Made by a program: the position numbers and the translations under genes. A stretch of 64,000 bases of DNA from Blautia_A ammoniilytica (GTDB lineage: Bacteria; Bacillota; Clostridia; Lachnospirales; Lachnospiraceae). Location: contig NZ_JAOQJL010000006.1 in assembly GCF_025566965.1 (NCBI RefSeq), positions 62,001 to 126,000 on the forward strand. Direction: 5' to 3'. This document shows, piece by piece, positions 55,001 to 63,712 of this stretch (the first letter of the stretch is position 1; each line of letters begins with the position of its first letter). Below the pieces are notes generated by a model. That model did no database searches. It was not told the origin of the DNA and saw only the letters and a list, made by a program, of their open reading frames with translations.

Positions 55001-55399
55001 CTGTATTTTATCCAGAGGCATCAGATAATCCATGCAGCCGTCAATGCTGGTAAAAACCGTAACCTCTTCCCTCTCAAGAAGTGCCTGGATCACCTGCATT
55101 CTCTGCCTGATCAGAAGGTTTCCGTGAATGTCAGCCTGAAAAAAAAGCAGATCCTTGGCCGGATAATACAGCACTGTTTTATCATAAAAACGTGTGTCCT
55201 CATATAGTTCCTTTGCTCTTTTTTCATCCTCACAGATCACCAGGCGACGCCGGAACATGTCAGACAATCCGTGAATCATATTCGCTTTTTGAGAAAGGGT
55301 GCAGCCGGTCAACAGCAACACCCCTTTGTTATTTTTTATAGATTTCTGTATTTCTTCAAACTCTGCAAGATTGTGTAAAGGTTGAATAAATGTTTTCAT
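52085..55399 (-). CDS. mfd: Transcription-repair coupling factor Mfd
   Basis: 1104 residues, slightly short of the usual ~1150. N-terminal UvrB-like region, CarD/RNA-polymerase-interacting domain (IGDYVVHEKHGLGIYRG), then the RecG-like motor with GDVGYGKTEIALRAAFK, DEEQRFGV, TATPIPRTL and the TRG region (GRIGRSNRTAYAFL). Removes stalled RNA polymerase at lesions and recruits UvrA. Its start overlaps the pth stop (ATGA), the conserved pth-mfd pair. Confidence 0.97.
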   Translation of the reverse strand: MKTFIQPLHNLAEFEEIQKSIKNNKGVLLLTGCTLSQKANMIHGLSDMFRRRLVICEDEKRAKELYEDTRFYDKTVLYYPAKDLLFFQADIHGNLLIRQRMQVIQALLEREEVTVFTSIDGCMDYLMPLDKIQNRVLHFYNDSVIDMEQLKKSLVELGYERVGQVEMPGQFSVRGGIVDIYSLTEENPWRIELWGDEVDSIRSFDAESQRSLDNLEEIMIYPAAEKTLDKGMVSFLDYFPEEEALIFLDEPNRLTENGQAVEEEYQQSLMHREEKGEQKLPGQWLCRFEDVKKNLNKRNCIALCALEPNREGWRFTDNFGLTVQSVNSYNSSFELLVKDLFKYKKQGYQIALLSGSRTRAERLAKDLQAEGLNAFYSQDYDRVIQPGEIMVLYGHASRGFEYPLVKFAVMTETDIFGQEQKKKKKRKKYNGNHIQDFSELSIGDYVVHEKHGLGIYRGIEKVEVDKIVKDYIKIEYRDGSNLYILATQLDALQKYTGADADRKPKLNKLGTQEWNRTKTKVRGAVKNIAKELVELYAARQEKEGYVCGPDTVWQREFEEMFPYEETDDQLMAIEDTKKDMESTKIMDRLVCGDVGYGKTEIALRAAFKAVQESRQVVYLVPTTILAQQHYNTFVQRMKEFPVRVDLLCRFRTPAQQKKTLDDLKKGQVDIVIGTHRVLSKDVIFKNLGLLIIDEEQRFGVAHKERIKQMKKDVDVLTLTATPIPRTLHMSLIGIRDMSVLEEPPMDRMPIQTYVMEYDEETVREAIKRELRRGGQVYYVYNRVTDIDEVAARIGKLVPDARVDFAHGQMSERELERVMYGFISGEIDVLVSTTIIETGLDISNVNTMIIHDSDKYGLSQLYQLRGRIGRSNRTAYAFLMYRQNRMLKETAEKRLSAIREFTDLGSGFKIAMRDLEIRGAGNLLGAQQHGHMNAVGYDLYCKMLSEAVKEAKGIQTMDDFETTIDLVMDAFIPDTYISNEFQKLDIYKRIAGIESQQDYDEMLEELIDRFGEPPKAVLNLLAIARLKALAHQAYITEIKQTSRECRITLYENAKINPAGIPPLMEKYRRSLQFKNDQTPKFLFAPVGPVVPALTRFAEELLELVE

Positions 55400-55971
55400 A
55401 TTTTCTTTTTCCGATTATATTCATTCATGGCCGCATCCGGTCCCTGTGCAATAATTTTTTCAACAGCATCTGCCGCCTCCCGGATCGCTTCATCCACCAG
55501 CTTACGTTCACTGTCCGGGAATCTGGACAACACATGATCCGCCAGATCCCAGCCTTGGGGCTTGGCACCTACGCCAATTTTGATCCTGACGAAATTCTGA
55601 GTGCCCAGCTTCTGGATAATGTCTTTTAATCCATTATGACCACCTGCGCTGCCCTGCTTACGAATTCGCAACTGCCCCGGCTCCAGATCAATATCATCGC
55701 TGATCACGATCAATTCCTTTTCAGGATCGATCTTGAAAAAATTCACCATATCACGGACAGGGCCTCCGCTAAGATTCATAAAGGAAAGAGGTTTCATCAA
55801 AATAGCCTTGTCACCGCCTATGATCCCTTTTCCATACATTGCATTAAATTTTACGCCGCCCTGCGGTACATTATGCTTTTCGATCAGGCAATCAACGGTG
55901 TCAAACCCCATATTATGCCTGGTTGCCTCGTACTGTCTTCCTGGATTTCCCAAACCAACTATTAAATACAT
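55396..55971 (-). CDS. pth: Peptidyl-tRNA hydrolase
   Basis: 191 residues. Catalytic set: Asn in GLGNPG (about 9), His in TRHNMGF (about 19), the MKPLSFMNLSG block, Asp in SDDIDL and Asn in GGHNGLK. Cleaves peptidyl-tRNAs released during translation. Overlaps mfd by four bases. Confidence 0.97.
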   Translation of the reverse strand: MYLIVGLGNPGRQYEATRHNMGFDTVDCLIEKHNVPQGGVKFNAMYGKGIIGGDKAILMKPLSFMNLSGGPVRDMVNFFKIDPEKELIVISDDIDLEPGQLRIRKQGSAGGHNGLKDIIQKLGTQNFVRIKIGVGAKPQGWDLADHVLSRFPDSERKLVDEAIREAADAVEKIIAQGPDAAMNEYNRKKKI

Positions 55972-55987
55972 ATTGTCCTCATGCTAT

Positions 55988-56938
55988 CTAATTAAAATAT
56001 ACCATTTCTTCTTCCAGTGGCTCACATGGCGTAACATTCTCTGCATAAAGAACCACGCCATCTCCCTGGTATTCCATTCGTCTTTCAAAAGCCACTTTTG
56101 CAGTAACCTCCACCCATTCCTTTTCTTTCAGCTTAGGTGCAAATGCACTTTTGCATACAAAGCCAAGGAATGTAGTATCATCTGCGCAACAGGTCATGGC
56201 GATCCTTCCAGGAACAAAGAATTTGCTGCCCATTCCGCGTGGCTTCATAACCCTTCCCTTAAACCGGACAGTTTTTCCAACATAAGTATCCGGGTGATCC
56301 ATTGCATCCACAAACCAGATACCGTAATCCTCAGGCGGAATTTCAATCACAGGAGCATTTACGTCAAAGGGCATCTGATCCCCGAAAATATCATCGATCT
56401 CCCCTTCTTCATCTTCAAAGATCACTTCTGCACTCTGGTTGGAAACCTTAATGCTTCTCCGGTAATTGGCCAGCGGATCTTCTCTCTTGCACCGGTTAAA
56501 TACTACCATGTCCGTATATTTCACCATGTCCATAAAAATGGACTTCATATTTGCCATATATACCTGGAACGTACTTCCGTCCACACAGGTAATCTGCTGT
56601 TCCACACCCCAGCCAAAGGGCAGCTTCATGTCATAAAACCTGCTGACCAGCCACATGCCATTGTATTCAATGACCACTCTGTCCGGCTGATGGATGATCT
56701 CCATTGCCTCTAAGCGCTCTGTAGTCAGATCCTCTTCTTTTTCGATCACTTCTACCACTGTATTATTTTTCGCAAGGGCTTTTGTATCGTATTCCTCTTC
56801 TCCCTCTTCCATAAGTATAAGAAGTGTTTTTCCATCGATCTGGAAATAGTCCTGATCCAAGGTAAATCTGAGAAAAGTGGTTTTACCGCTTTCCAGAAAT
56901 CCTGTGATCAAATATATGGGAACCCTGATCTCATCCAT
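55988..56938 (-). CDS. COG0523-like GTPase fused to a YcgQ/DUF1980-like C-terminal domain
   Basis: 316 residues. N-terminal P-loop ITGFLESGKTT (about 11-21) of the COG0523 type, but no CxCC motif, and NRCK in the expected NKxD position. The C-terminal ~95 residues (HPDTYVGKTVRFKGRVMKP, FVPGRIAMTCCADD) resemble the C-terminal domain of YcgQ (TIGR03943/DUF1980), normally encoded with a YcgR permease. Sits between a His-rich COG0523 GTPase gene and pth. Inference: a metal-homeostasis GTPase; the fusion assignment is from remembered motifs and needs a profile search. Confidence 0.75.
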   Translation of the reverse strand: MDEIRVPIYLITGFLESGKTTFLRFTLDQDYFQIDGKTLLILMEEGEEEYDTKALAKNNTVVEVIEKEEDLTTERLEAMEIIHQPDRVVIEYNGMWLVSRFYDMKLPFGWGVEQQITCVDGSTFQVYMANMKSIFMDMVKYTDMVVFNRCKREDPLANYRRSIKVSNQSAEVIFEDEEGEIDDIFGDQMPFDVNAPVIEIPPEDYGIWFVDAMDHPDTYVGKTVRFKGRVMKPRGMGSKFFVPGRIAMTCCADDTTFLGFVCKSAFAPKLKEKEWVEVTAKVAFERRMEYQGDGVVLYAENVTPCEPLEEEMVYFN

Positions 56939-56953
56939 GGTCTATCCTCCGCC

Positions 56954-58150
56954 TTATGCATTCAATCCAAAAAGCTGTGCCAGTTTCTCTTCATTCAGCT
57001 TGGATCCGATCACGCAGAGACGACCGGTGTATTCAGGTGCACCTTCACGGATCTCTGTTTCTTCCGGAACCATGTCAAAATAAATCCATGTTCCATCTTC
57101 TGCAGGCAGCATTCCCTTTGCACGAAGGATGATACCATATTCCTCAGATGCTGACAGTGCTTCCAGCATTTTCTCCAGTGCTTCTCTGGTATATTTCTTA
57201 ATAGTCTCACGGCCCCAGCTTGTAAATACTTCATCTGCATGATGGTGATGATGATCATGGTGGTGATCATGTCCACAGCCGCAACTGCATTCCTCATCAT
57301 GATCGTGGTGATGGTGATGCTCATGTTCGTGGTCATGGTCATGTCCGCAGCTACACTCTTCATCGTGGTCATGGTGATGTTCATGCTCGTGGTCATGGTC
57401 ATGTCCGCAGCCACACTCTTCATCATGGTCGTGGTGATGGTGATGTTCATGCTCGTGGTCGTGGTCATGGTCGTGTCCGCAGCCGCATTCTTCATCATGG
57501 TCATGGTGATGATGATGCTCATGCTCCTCTTTCAAAAGCTCTTCTTCCAGAGATACAGGATGCTCCATAACCTCCAGCAGCTTCTTACCTTCCAGCTTCT
57601 CGATAGGTGTGGTGATGATGGCAGCATTCTTATTAATCTCCCTTAAAAGCTCCATTGCCTTTGTGGCTTTTTCTTCATCCACAATATCTGTACGGCTCAT
57701 AATGATAGCCCCGGCATACTCTACCTGGTTGTTGAAAAACTCGCCAAAATTTCTCATATACATCTTGCATTTCTTTGCATCAACAACCGTTGTATAGCTA
57801 TTCAGTGTTATATCAACTTCTTTTTCCACACCCTGTACAGCCTTGATCACATCAGACAGCTTGCCTACACCGGATGGCTCAATAAGGATACGGTCCGGAT
57901 GGTACTTCTCTACAACTTCCTTTAAGGATGCTCCAAAATCGCCGACCAGAGAGCAGCAGATACATCCGGAATTCATTTCACGGATCTGAATCCCTGCTTC
58001 TTTTAAGAAACCACCGTCAATGCCAATCTCGCCAAATTCATTCTCGATCAAAACAACCTGCTCACCCTGAAATGCATCCTTCAACAGCTTTTTTATAAGA
58101 GTTGTTTTTCCAGCTCCAAGAAATCCTGAAACAATATCAATCTTTACCAT
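56954..58150 (-). CDS. COG0523 metallochaperone GTPase with His-rich tandem repeat
   Basis: 398 residues from ATG 58150 (AAAGGA upstream). P-loop GFLGAGKTT (about 10-17), CICC metal motif (63-66), RILIEPSGVG, and SRTD as G4. Between the G domain and the CobW C-domain lies a ~100-residue insert (about 218-312) of four His/Asp/Glu/Cys repeats such as HDHDEECGCGHDHDHEHEHH. The insert is a metal store typical of zinc, nickel or cobalt chaperones. The C-terminal CobW_C domain (EALEKMLEAL..) is complete. Preceded by an unusual 265-base leader. Confidence 0.92.
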   Translation of the reverse strand: MVKIDIVSGFLGAGKTTLIKKLLKDAFQGEQVVLIENEFGEIGIDGGFLKEAGIQIREMNSGCICCSLVGDFGASLKEVVEKYHPDRILIEPSGVGKLSDVIKAVQGVEKEVDITLNSYTTVVDAKKCKMYMRNFGEFFNNQVEYAGAIIMSRTDIVDEEKATKAMELLREINKNAAIITTPIEKLEGKKLLEVMEHPVSLEEELLKEEHEHHHHHDHDEECGCGHDHDHDHEHEHHHHHDHDEECGCGHDHDHEHEHHHDHDEECSCGHDHDHEHEHHHHHDHDEECSCGCGHDHHHDHHHHHADEVFTSWGRETIKKYTREALEKMLEALSASEEYGIILRAKGMLPAEDGTWIYFDMVPEETEIREGAPEYTGRLCVIGSKLNEEKLAQLFGLNA

Positions 58151-58415
58151 TTTATTTTCCTTTCTGTTCTGGATTTGATCCATGAACGCAACTTGACCAG
58201 GAAACGCTTGCGCCCCCTGGTTCATGCATAAAACGACGGCCGACGTCCCTGATCACAATACTGTAAACGTAACTGCTCCATATCCTCGCAGTCACCGGAA
58301 AGTATCTGTATCTCTTAGAAACGTCAGCCTGATATTCTTTTATCTAAGTCGAAGAAAATGTTCTCTTCGCAATAAATAAAACACTACCTTACGGTTCACA
58401 GCGGCTCGCTCTAAA
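58151..58415 (-). promoter_or_regulatory. Structured leader upstream of the His-rich GTPase gene
   Basis: No gene is evident. On the minus strand it can form GTGACTGC/GCAGTTAC, GACG-TCGGC-CGTC, and a long arm in which ATGAAC and ACCAGG pair with CCTGGT and GTTCAT about 25 bases on. Such a folded leader before a metallochaperone gene suggests metal-dependent RNA control. It does not match a riboswitch consensus I can recall with certainty. Confidence 0.4.
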
Positions 58416-58649
58416 TCAGCCGTTGATCATGAAGTTCATCAGCTTCTCGATGTCTTCTTTCTCATATGCTACGATCTCAAGCTCCGGAATCTCGCCATTG
58501 GAGAAGATGTTTGCCAGAGATACATACTGAGATAATTTGGACTTCAGATTCAGTCTGTCGCCTTCGCCTGTAACAAGCTCAACTTTACCTGCACAGCTGT
58601 CAACTACTTCAAAAAATTTATCAACGTCTTTAATATTGGATACTTTCAT
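58416..58649 (-). CDS. Small conserved clostridial protein
   Basis: 77 residues from ATG 58649, preceded by AAAGGAG. Soluble, acidic; KVSNIKDVDKFFEVVD and VELVTGEGDRLNLKSKLSQYV are recognisable as a widespread short clostridial family, sometimes labelled (probably wrongly) polyA polymerase. Own consensus promoter at 58733-58761. Role unknown. Confidence 0.75.
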   Translation of the reverse strand: MKVSNIKDVDKFFEVVDSCAGKVELVTGEGDRLNLKSKLSQYVSLANIFSNGEIPELEIVAYEKEDIEKLMNFMING

Positions 58650-58732
58650 GCTAATATCTCCTTTCAAACTCTACGCTTTCCTGATTAATATAACTGTTCA
58701 GCACTTTCACAATTATATCTATTTTCGCGCTC

Positions 58733-58761
58733 ATTATACCCTAACTTTTTCTAAAAAGCAA
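58733..58761 (-). promoter_or_regulatory. Promoter of the 77-residue protein gene
   Basis: Minus strand TTGCTT (58756-58761), 17-base spacer, TATAAT (58733-58738). Confidence 0.75.
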
Positions 58762-58782
58762 GAGCAGGTTCACTTAATACAG

Positions 58783-58860
58783 AAAAAAAATCAGTAAAAA
58801 ATCAGTAAAAGATCGGTAAAGATTATTGTACACAGGCAATCTCCCACCAGGAGCTTTACC
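58783..58860 (-). terminator. Terminator region after glgB
   Basis: Minus strand: GGTAAAG and CTTTACC pair across an inner CTCC/GGGAG hairpin, followed by T-rich tracts. These are three tandem ~11-bp copies of (A)AATCAGTAA (58783-58820) read from the other strand. Confidence 0.55.
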
Positions 58861-58914
58861 ATGAATATGAAAAATCAGGCAAGTCAATATGGTGGTTACT
58901 TAATATTCGATGTA

Positions 58915-60798
58915 CTAATACTGGAAAATAGCGATCCCGTATGCAGGCAGCGGATACGCAAACGAATATGGCCTGTTGTCGCACTCCTGCTTCACTGCCC
59001 GGAATACCTTCTTCCCGGTTCTTCCATTCTCGTCCATAAGCTGTGTATATTGCTTAAGTCTTGGCACACCAACCCGGTAGTCCGGTCTTGCAACCGGTGT
59101 AAAATTACATATAAAAAGAAGATTGTTTCTCTTGGTAGGCGACTTTCGCACAAAGCTGAAAATACTTCTGTAGGCATCGTCTGCATTAATCCATTCAAAT
59201 CCCTGAGGATCATTATCTGTGGCATGAACGGCAGGATACTTCCTGTAAATATACAGCAGATCCTTAACAAAGCTCTGCAGATCCCGGTGCTCCTTTTCCT
59301 GAAGTAGGAACCAGTCAAGCTCACGCTCCTCACTCCACTCCCGCAGCTGCCCGAAATCTTGTCCCATAAACAGCAGCTTCTTACCAGGATGTCCCATCAT
59401 AAATGTATATCCGGCTTTCAGGTTTTTGAATTTGTCCTCCAGTTCACCTGGCATCTTACTGAGCATGGAGCATTTCAGATGAACCACCTCATCATGGGAA
59501 AGCACCAGCACATATTTCTCACTGTAAGCATATGTAATGGCAAAGGTCATCTTGTTGTGATTATCCTTGCGGAAATAAGGATCCAGCTTCATATATTCCA
59601 GGAAATCATTCATCCATCCCATGTTCCATTTCAGGGAAAATCCAAGACCGCCATCCTCTGCTTTGCCAGTTACCTTAGGCCATGCCGTAGACTCTTCGGC
59701 GATCATCACAGTCCCATGATTTCTTCCAAGGACAACCGTATTCAGGTGCTTAAAAAATTCAATCGCCTCCAGATTCTCATTGCCGCCGTACTTATTGGCT
59801 ACCCACTGGCCGTCACTCTTACCATAATCCAGATAAAGCATGGACGCTACTGCATCCACACGCAGGCCATCCACATGGCATTCTTCGATCCAGAAAAGTG
59901 CATTGGCAATCAGGAAGTTCTTTACCTCCGGACGTCCGTAATTGTAGATCTTAGTGCCCCAGTCTGGATGCTCCCCCTGTCTTGGGTCTTCATGCTCATA
60001 AACTGCTGTACCGTCAAAATTGGCCAGTCCGTGGGCATCCTTGGGGAAATGAGCCGGAACCCAGTCCAGGATCACACCGATCTTCTGTCTGTGCAGATAA
60101 TCGACCATATACTTAAAGTCCTGTGGAGTGCCATATCTGGAAGTAGGTGCATAATAGCCGGTAACCTGATACCCCCATGAACCGTCAAACGGGTGCTCTG
60201 CGATCCCCATCAGTTCTACATGGGTATATCCCATTTCTTTTACGTACTTGGCTAACATCTCACCAAATTCCCGGTAATTGAAAAAGCCTTCTCTGTTATC
60301 CTCAGTGCTTGGATGCTTCATCCAGGAGCCAGGATGCACTTCATAAATCGCCATTGCATCCTTTTTTTCGTTGAAACGAGGACGGTTCTTCATCCATACA
60401 CCGTCATTCCATTTATATGAGGAAATATCTGTAATACGGGAGGCAGTTCCAGGACGCATCTCGGCTGCATTTGCATATGGATCCGCCTTATAAAGCTCTT
60501 CGCCATGCATCCCCACAATATAAAACTTATACAGCTGCCCCTCTCTGGCTCCAGGCACAAAAACCTGGAAAACGCCAATAGGCCCGGCCTTTTCCATAGG
60601 ATTTGCCTGGGTATCCCAATCATTAAACTCGCCGATCACGGATACATATTGTGCATTCGGTGCCCATACAGCAAAATATACACCTTTCTGTCTGCCATAA
60701 GAAACCGGATGGGCTCCCAGCTTCTTGTAAAGATCATAATGCGTTGCCTGTCCAAACAGATACTGATCCAGTTCTGTGAACTGCATTCTCTCTCCCAT
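58915..60798 (-). CDS. glgB: 1,4-alpha-glucan branching enzyme
   Basis: 627 residues; AGGAGG 8 bases before ATG 60798. N-terminal CBM48 (YFAVWAPNAQYVSVIGEFNDWD), GH13 barrel with nucleophile Asp in GLRVDAVASM, acid Glu in MIAEEST and LSHDEVVH; C-terminal beta domain. Introduces alpha-1,6 branches into glycogen. Follows a GH13 amylase gene, 34 bases apart, suggesting a glycogen or maltodextrin operon. Confidence 0.96.
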   Translation of the reverse strand: MGERMQFTELDQYLFGQATHYDLYKKLGAHPVSYGRQKGVYFAVWAPNAQYVSVIGEFNDWDTQANPMEKAGPIGVFQVFVPGAREGQLYKFYIVGMHGEELYKADPYANAAEMRPGTASRITDISSYKWNDGVWMKNRPRFNEKKDAMAIYEVHPGSWMKHPSTEDNREGFFNYREFGEMLAKYVKEMGYTHVELMGIAEHPFDGSWGYQVTGYYAPTSRYGTPQDFKYMVDYLHRQKIGVILDWVPAHFPKDAHGLANFDGTAVYEHEDPRQGEHPDWGTKIYNYGRPEVKNFLIANALFWIEECHVDGLRVDAVASMLYLDYGKSDGQWVANKYGGNENLEAIEFFKHLNTVVLGRNHGTVMIAEESTAWPKVTGKAEDGGLGFSLKWNMGWMNDFLEYMKLDPYFRKDNHNKMTFAITYAYSEKYVLVLSHDEVVHLKCSMLSKMPGELEDKFKNLKAGYTFMMGHPGKKLLFMGQDFGQLREWSEERELDWFLLQEKEHRDLQSFVKDLLYIYRKYPAVHATDNDPQGFEWINADDAYRSIFSFVRKSPTKRNNLLFICNFTPVARPDYRVGVPRLKQYTQLMDENGRTGKKVFRAVKQECDNRPYSFAYPLPAYGIAIFQY

Positions 60799-60832
60799 AC
60801 TGAATACCTCCTAGAAAACATTTATTGGCATA

Positions 60833-62185
60833 TCAGCGCATAGCTGCTAAAAAACTCTCATTAGGTGCAAGCTTCACCTGAAGAGCACCGTTTTCTTCTT
60901 TTATTACTGATCCGTTCAGAAGGCTGGTATATGTCTTACCCTGCATCGGAACACGGATACTTAAGTATGCATCTTTATCGTCATTATTCACTGCAACGAT
61001 CACACCCTCATCTCCCAGAATCCTTGCAAATGCATACTGTCTGTTCGTAAGAAGCAGCTCCTGATACCGTCCATCAGACAATGCCGGCTGTTCCTTGTGG
61101 ATACGTCCCAGTGTTTTTACCCACTGAAGAAGCTTTGGATCCGGTACATGCTCAAGGGCCTCCTTCAGATCTACTGCAGGACGAAGAGGATCATCGTTTG
61201 CCCCTTCTTTTCTTCCCTGAATGCCCCACTCTGAACCATAATACAAGGATGGAATACCAGGAAGTGTATATAACAGGGTATGTACCGGATAAATATGTCC
61301 TGGTACATTCAACTTGGAAGCAATTCTGTCCACATCATGGTTGTCTACAAAGGAATACAGCTTCAGTCCTTTGTAAATGCCTCCGTTAGCATCAAATTCC
61401 CTGCGAATGGTATGCGCTATCTCAAAATAATTGTGATCATTATGACCGGAATAAAGGCCCTTATGAAGTTCATAATTGGTTACGCTGTCCAGTTTATCTG
61501 CACTTACATAACGGCTGTAATCCCCATGGATCACTTCACCCATCAGCCAGAAATCTGCTTTTTTCTCATTGGTATAACGGCGCATCTCCTCCATAAATGA
61601 AAATTCCAGACAGTCTGCACAGTCCAGACGGATACCATCAATATCAAATTCATCGATCCAGAAGCCGATCACACTAAGGATATACTCCCTTACCTTTGGC
61701 TCCCAGTAATTCAGATTGACCAGTTCAAAACAATTCCGCCATGCTTCATAGCCGAAACCGTCATTATACGGAGAATTCCATCCGAAATTGATCCCCTTAA
61801 ACCAGGAACAGTATGGGGAGTTTTCCCTATTCTGCTGAATATCCTTAAATGCAAAAAATTCTCTGCCTGTGTGGTTGAATACTCCATCCACAACAATCTT
61901 GATCCCCAGCTCATGCGCTTTTGCAACAAAAGCTTTAAAATCCTCATTGTCCCCCAATCTACGATCAACCAGCTTATAGTCTCTGGTATCATAGCCATGG
62001 GAAGTAGACTCAAATAATGGTCCTATATAAATCGCAGTGCAGCCTAATGACTGAACATACGGAAGCCACTCCATAAGCTCCTGAAAGCGGTGTGTTACTT
62101 CCTCCTGTGTGTTCTGCCTGGGTGCACCTGTCATACCGATTGGATACATGTGATAAAATACTGCTTCTTCATACCATTTACTCAA
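60833..62185 (-). CDS. GH13 alpha-amylase-family glycosidase, cytoplasmic
   Basis: 450 residues if initiated at TTG 62185, which has AGGAGG nine bases upstream; upstream ATG codons have no such site. No signal peptide. GH13 regions: DGVFNHTG, GIRLDCADCL (nucleophile Asp), LMGEVIHGD (acid Glu), FVDNHDVDR. The short form suits an intracellular maltodextrin or glycogen-degrading enzyme. Exact specificity unresolved. Confidence 0.9.
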   Translation of the reverse strand: MSKWYEEAVFYHMYPIGMTGAPRQNTQEEVTHRFQELMEWLPYVQSLGCTAIYIGPLFESTSHGYDTRDYKLVDRRLGDNEDFKAFVAKAHELGIKIVVDGVFNHTGREFFAFKDIQQNRENSPYCSWFKGINFGWNSPYNDGFGYEAWRNCFELVNLNYWEPKVREYILSVIGFWIDEFDIDGIRLDCADCLEFSFMEEMRRYTNEKKADFWLMGEVIHGDYSRYVSADKLDSVTNYELHKGLYSGHNDHNYFEIAHTIRREFDANGGIYKGLKLYSFVDNHDVDRIASKLNVPGHIYPVHTLLYTLPGIPSLYYGSEWGIQGRKEGANDDPLRPAVDLKEALEHVPDPKLLQWVKTLGRIHKEQPALSDGRYQELLLTNRQYAFARILGDEGVIVAVNNDDKDAYLSIRVPMQGKTYTSLLNGSVIKEENGALQVKLAPNESFLAAMR

Positions 62186-62340
62186 TGTTTTATGCCTCCT
62201 ACTCTTAAGTCCGCTCATCCGGCATTTTCGCACTCTGTAATATCTGCCGGATCGTAATTTAGGCAATCCCATACCTTTTCCGTCTGTATCTATGCACTTT
62301 GTTCAAAAAAGTCATATTATAGAACCGCCTCATAGTCAAT

Positions 62341-62369
62341 ATTATACCAATGGGAGGGCAATGCGTCAA
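62341..62369 (-). promoter_or_regulatory. Promoter of the GH13-glgB operon
   Basis: Minus strand TTGACG (62364-62369), 17-base spacer, TATAAT (62341-62346). A 9-bp inverted repeat ATGGGAGGG/CCCTCCCAT (62350-62358 and 62387-62395) has one arm in the spacer and one upstream of the -35; it may act as an operator or as the upstream gene's terminator. Confidence 0.7.
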
Positions 62370-62440
62370 TGTTAAATGACAACATACCCTCCCATATTCT
62401 TGTATTTTATGCATAAATCTGTTATTTCTGACTATTCCAG

Positions 62441-63628
62441 TTATTCGCCGCTTTCATCCGTATTGCCATCTGTACTTCCGTCAGTATTTCCATCAGTACT
62501 TTCGCCAGAAGTATCTCCTGCATCAGAAGAAGCCCCAGCAATGATCCCCTTATCAAAAGAACTTTGCCAGAAATCGGAATAGGATGCCATCTGCAGAGTC
62601 ACTCCTTTAGCCTGAGCCATCTCGCTTACTGTGACCAGCTTATAACCCTGCGCCACCAGCTCCGGAATGATCCTCTTTGCGGCCTCTACTGTAGGCTGAT
62701 GAATATCATGCATCAAAATGATACTTCCATCAGACAGATCCCCCTCCATAACGGACTTATAATCAAGATCTGCATCCTTATAATCCCAGTCCCTGGAATC
62801 CACACTCCAGGTAAAAAACGGCTTTCCAACAGTATCAATGATATCCTGATTCCATTCTCCATAAGGTGCCCTGGCTACCGTTGCCGCCTGGCCACAGGCT
62901 TTGATCAGAAGATCATCTGTATCTGTAAACTGTTTCTTTACAGAATCCAGATCCAGATTTTTAAGATTCGGATGATCATATGAATGGCTTCCGATCTCAC
63001 ATCCGGCTTTTAGAATATGCTGTACCTGTTCCGGATAATTGCCCACATTTTGTCCAAGCATAAAAAACGTTGCATGTGCATTGTTCTCTTCCAGACAGTT
63101 CAACAAATCATCTGTATACTGTCCCGGTCCATCATCAAAAGTAAGACAAAGTAATTTACGCTTCTGAGAGGGGTCATAAGATCCATCTTCATTAAAATAG
63201 TAATCCTTTATTCCTTTTGATACCCAGCCAGTTTGAACATAACCATTATCATTAAAGCAGTATTTGGTTCCGGAAATATCCTGAAGCCCTCCTGCATAAT
63301 ATGTACCATCAGCATTCTGATACCACTTACCATTTTTATCTTCATGCCATCCTGGAGCCACATATGCTACCTTTGCCGCATCTTGCTGCCCCTTTAAAGG
63401 CTGGCGGATGGCTGCATCCGGATCTATTGATATATTGGCCTGTACCTCTACCGACTTGCTTTCATCCTTTCCACTGATACGGTTGGCAATTGGAATAATG
63501 ATCCCTCTTACTACAAATACCACTGCCAGAACCATAGCCACCAAATATGTGGCAAGCCTGATGATCTTCCTTCGTCTCATCTGGCGCTTTTTCCTGCGCA
63601 TCCTCTCGCGTGCTGTTCTTCTGTTCAT
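62441..63628 (-). CDS. Membrane-anchored polysaccharide deacetylase with wall-binding repeats
   Basis: 395 residues. Very basic N-terminus, one membrane span (about 25-47), then two or three choline/cell-wall-binding-like repeats (KNGKWYQNADGTYYAGG, GYVQTGWVSKGIKDYYFNEDG). The NodB domain has TFDDGPG, the metal-binding SHSYDHP and MHD motifs, and RAPYG where RPPYG is usual. The tail is Gly/Ser/Thr/Asp-rich. Removes N-acetyl groups from peptidoglycan or another surface polysaccharide. Lies just downstream of nagA. Confidence 0.9.
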   Translation of the reverse strand: MNRRTARERMRRKKRQMRRRKIIRLATYLVAMVLAVVFVVRGIIIPIANRISGKDESKSVEVQANISIDPDAAIRQPLKGQQDAAKVAYVAPGWHEDKNGKWYQNADGTYYAGGLQDISGTKYCFNDNGYVQTGWVSKGIKDYYFNEDGSYDPSQKRKLLCLTFDDGPGQYTDDLLNCLEENNAHATFFMLGQNVGNYPEQVQHILKAGCEIGSHSYDHPNLKNLDLDSVKKQFTDTDDLLIKACGQAATVARAPYGEWNQDIIDTVGKPFFTWSVDSRDWDYKDADLDYKSVMEGDLSDGSIILMHDIHQPTVEAAKRIIPELVAQGYKLVTVSEMAQAKGVTLQMASYSDFWQSSFDKGIIAGASSDAGDTSGESTDGNTDGSTDGNTDESGE

Positions 63629-63712
63629 TTCACCAATAACCCCACTCTTAACTATGATTAACCAATTGTATGATTATTCGAATATGGCAGGATTAACATC
63701 CCACTTCTATAT

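Noticed and set aside
57239..57646. Plus-strand hydrophobic Met/Val-rich frame of 135 residues
   Set aside because: It is the antisense reading of the His-rich repeat (CAT/GAT codons read as ATG/GTG), with no ribosome binding site.
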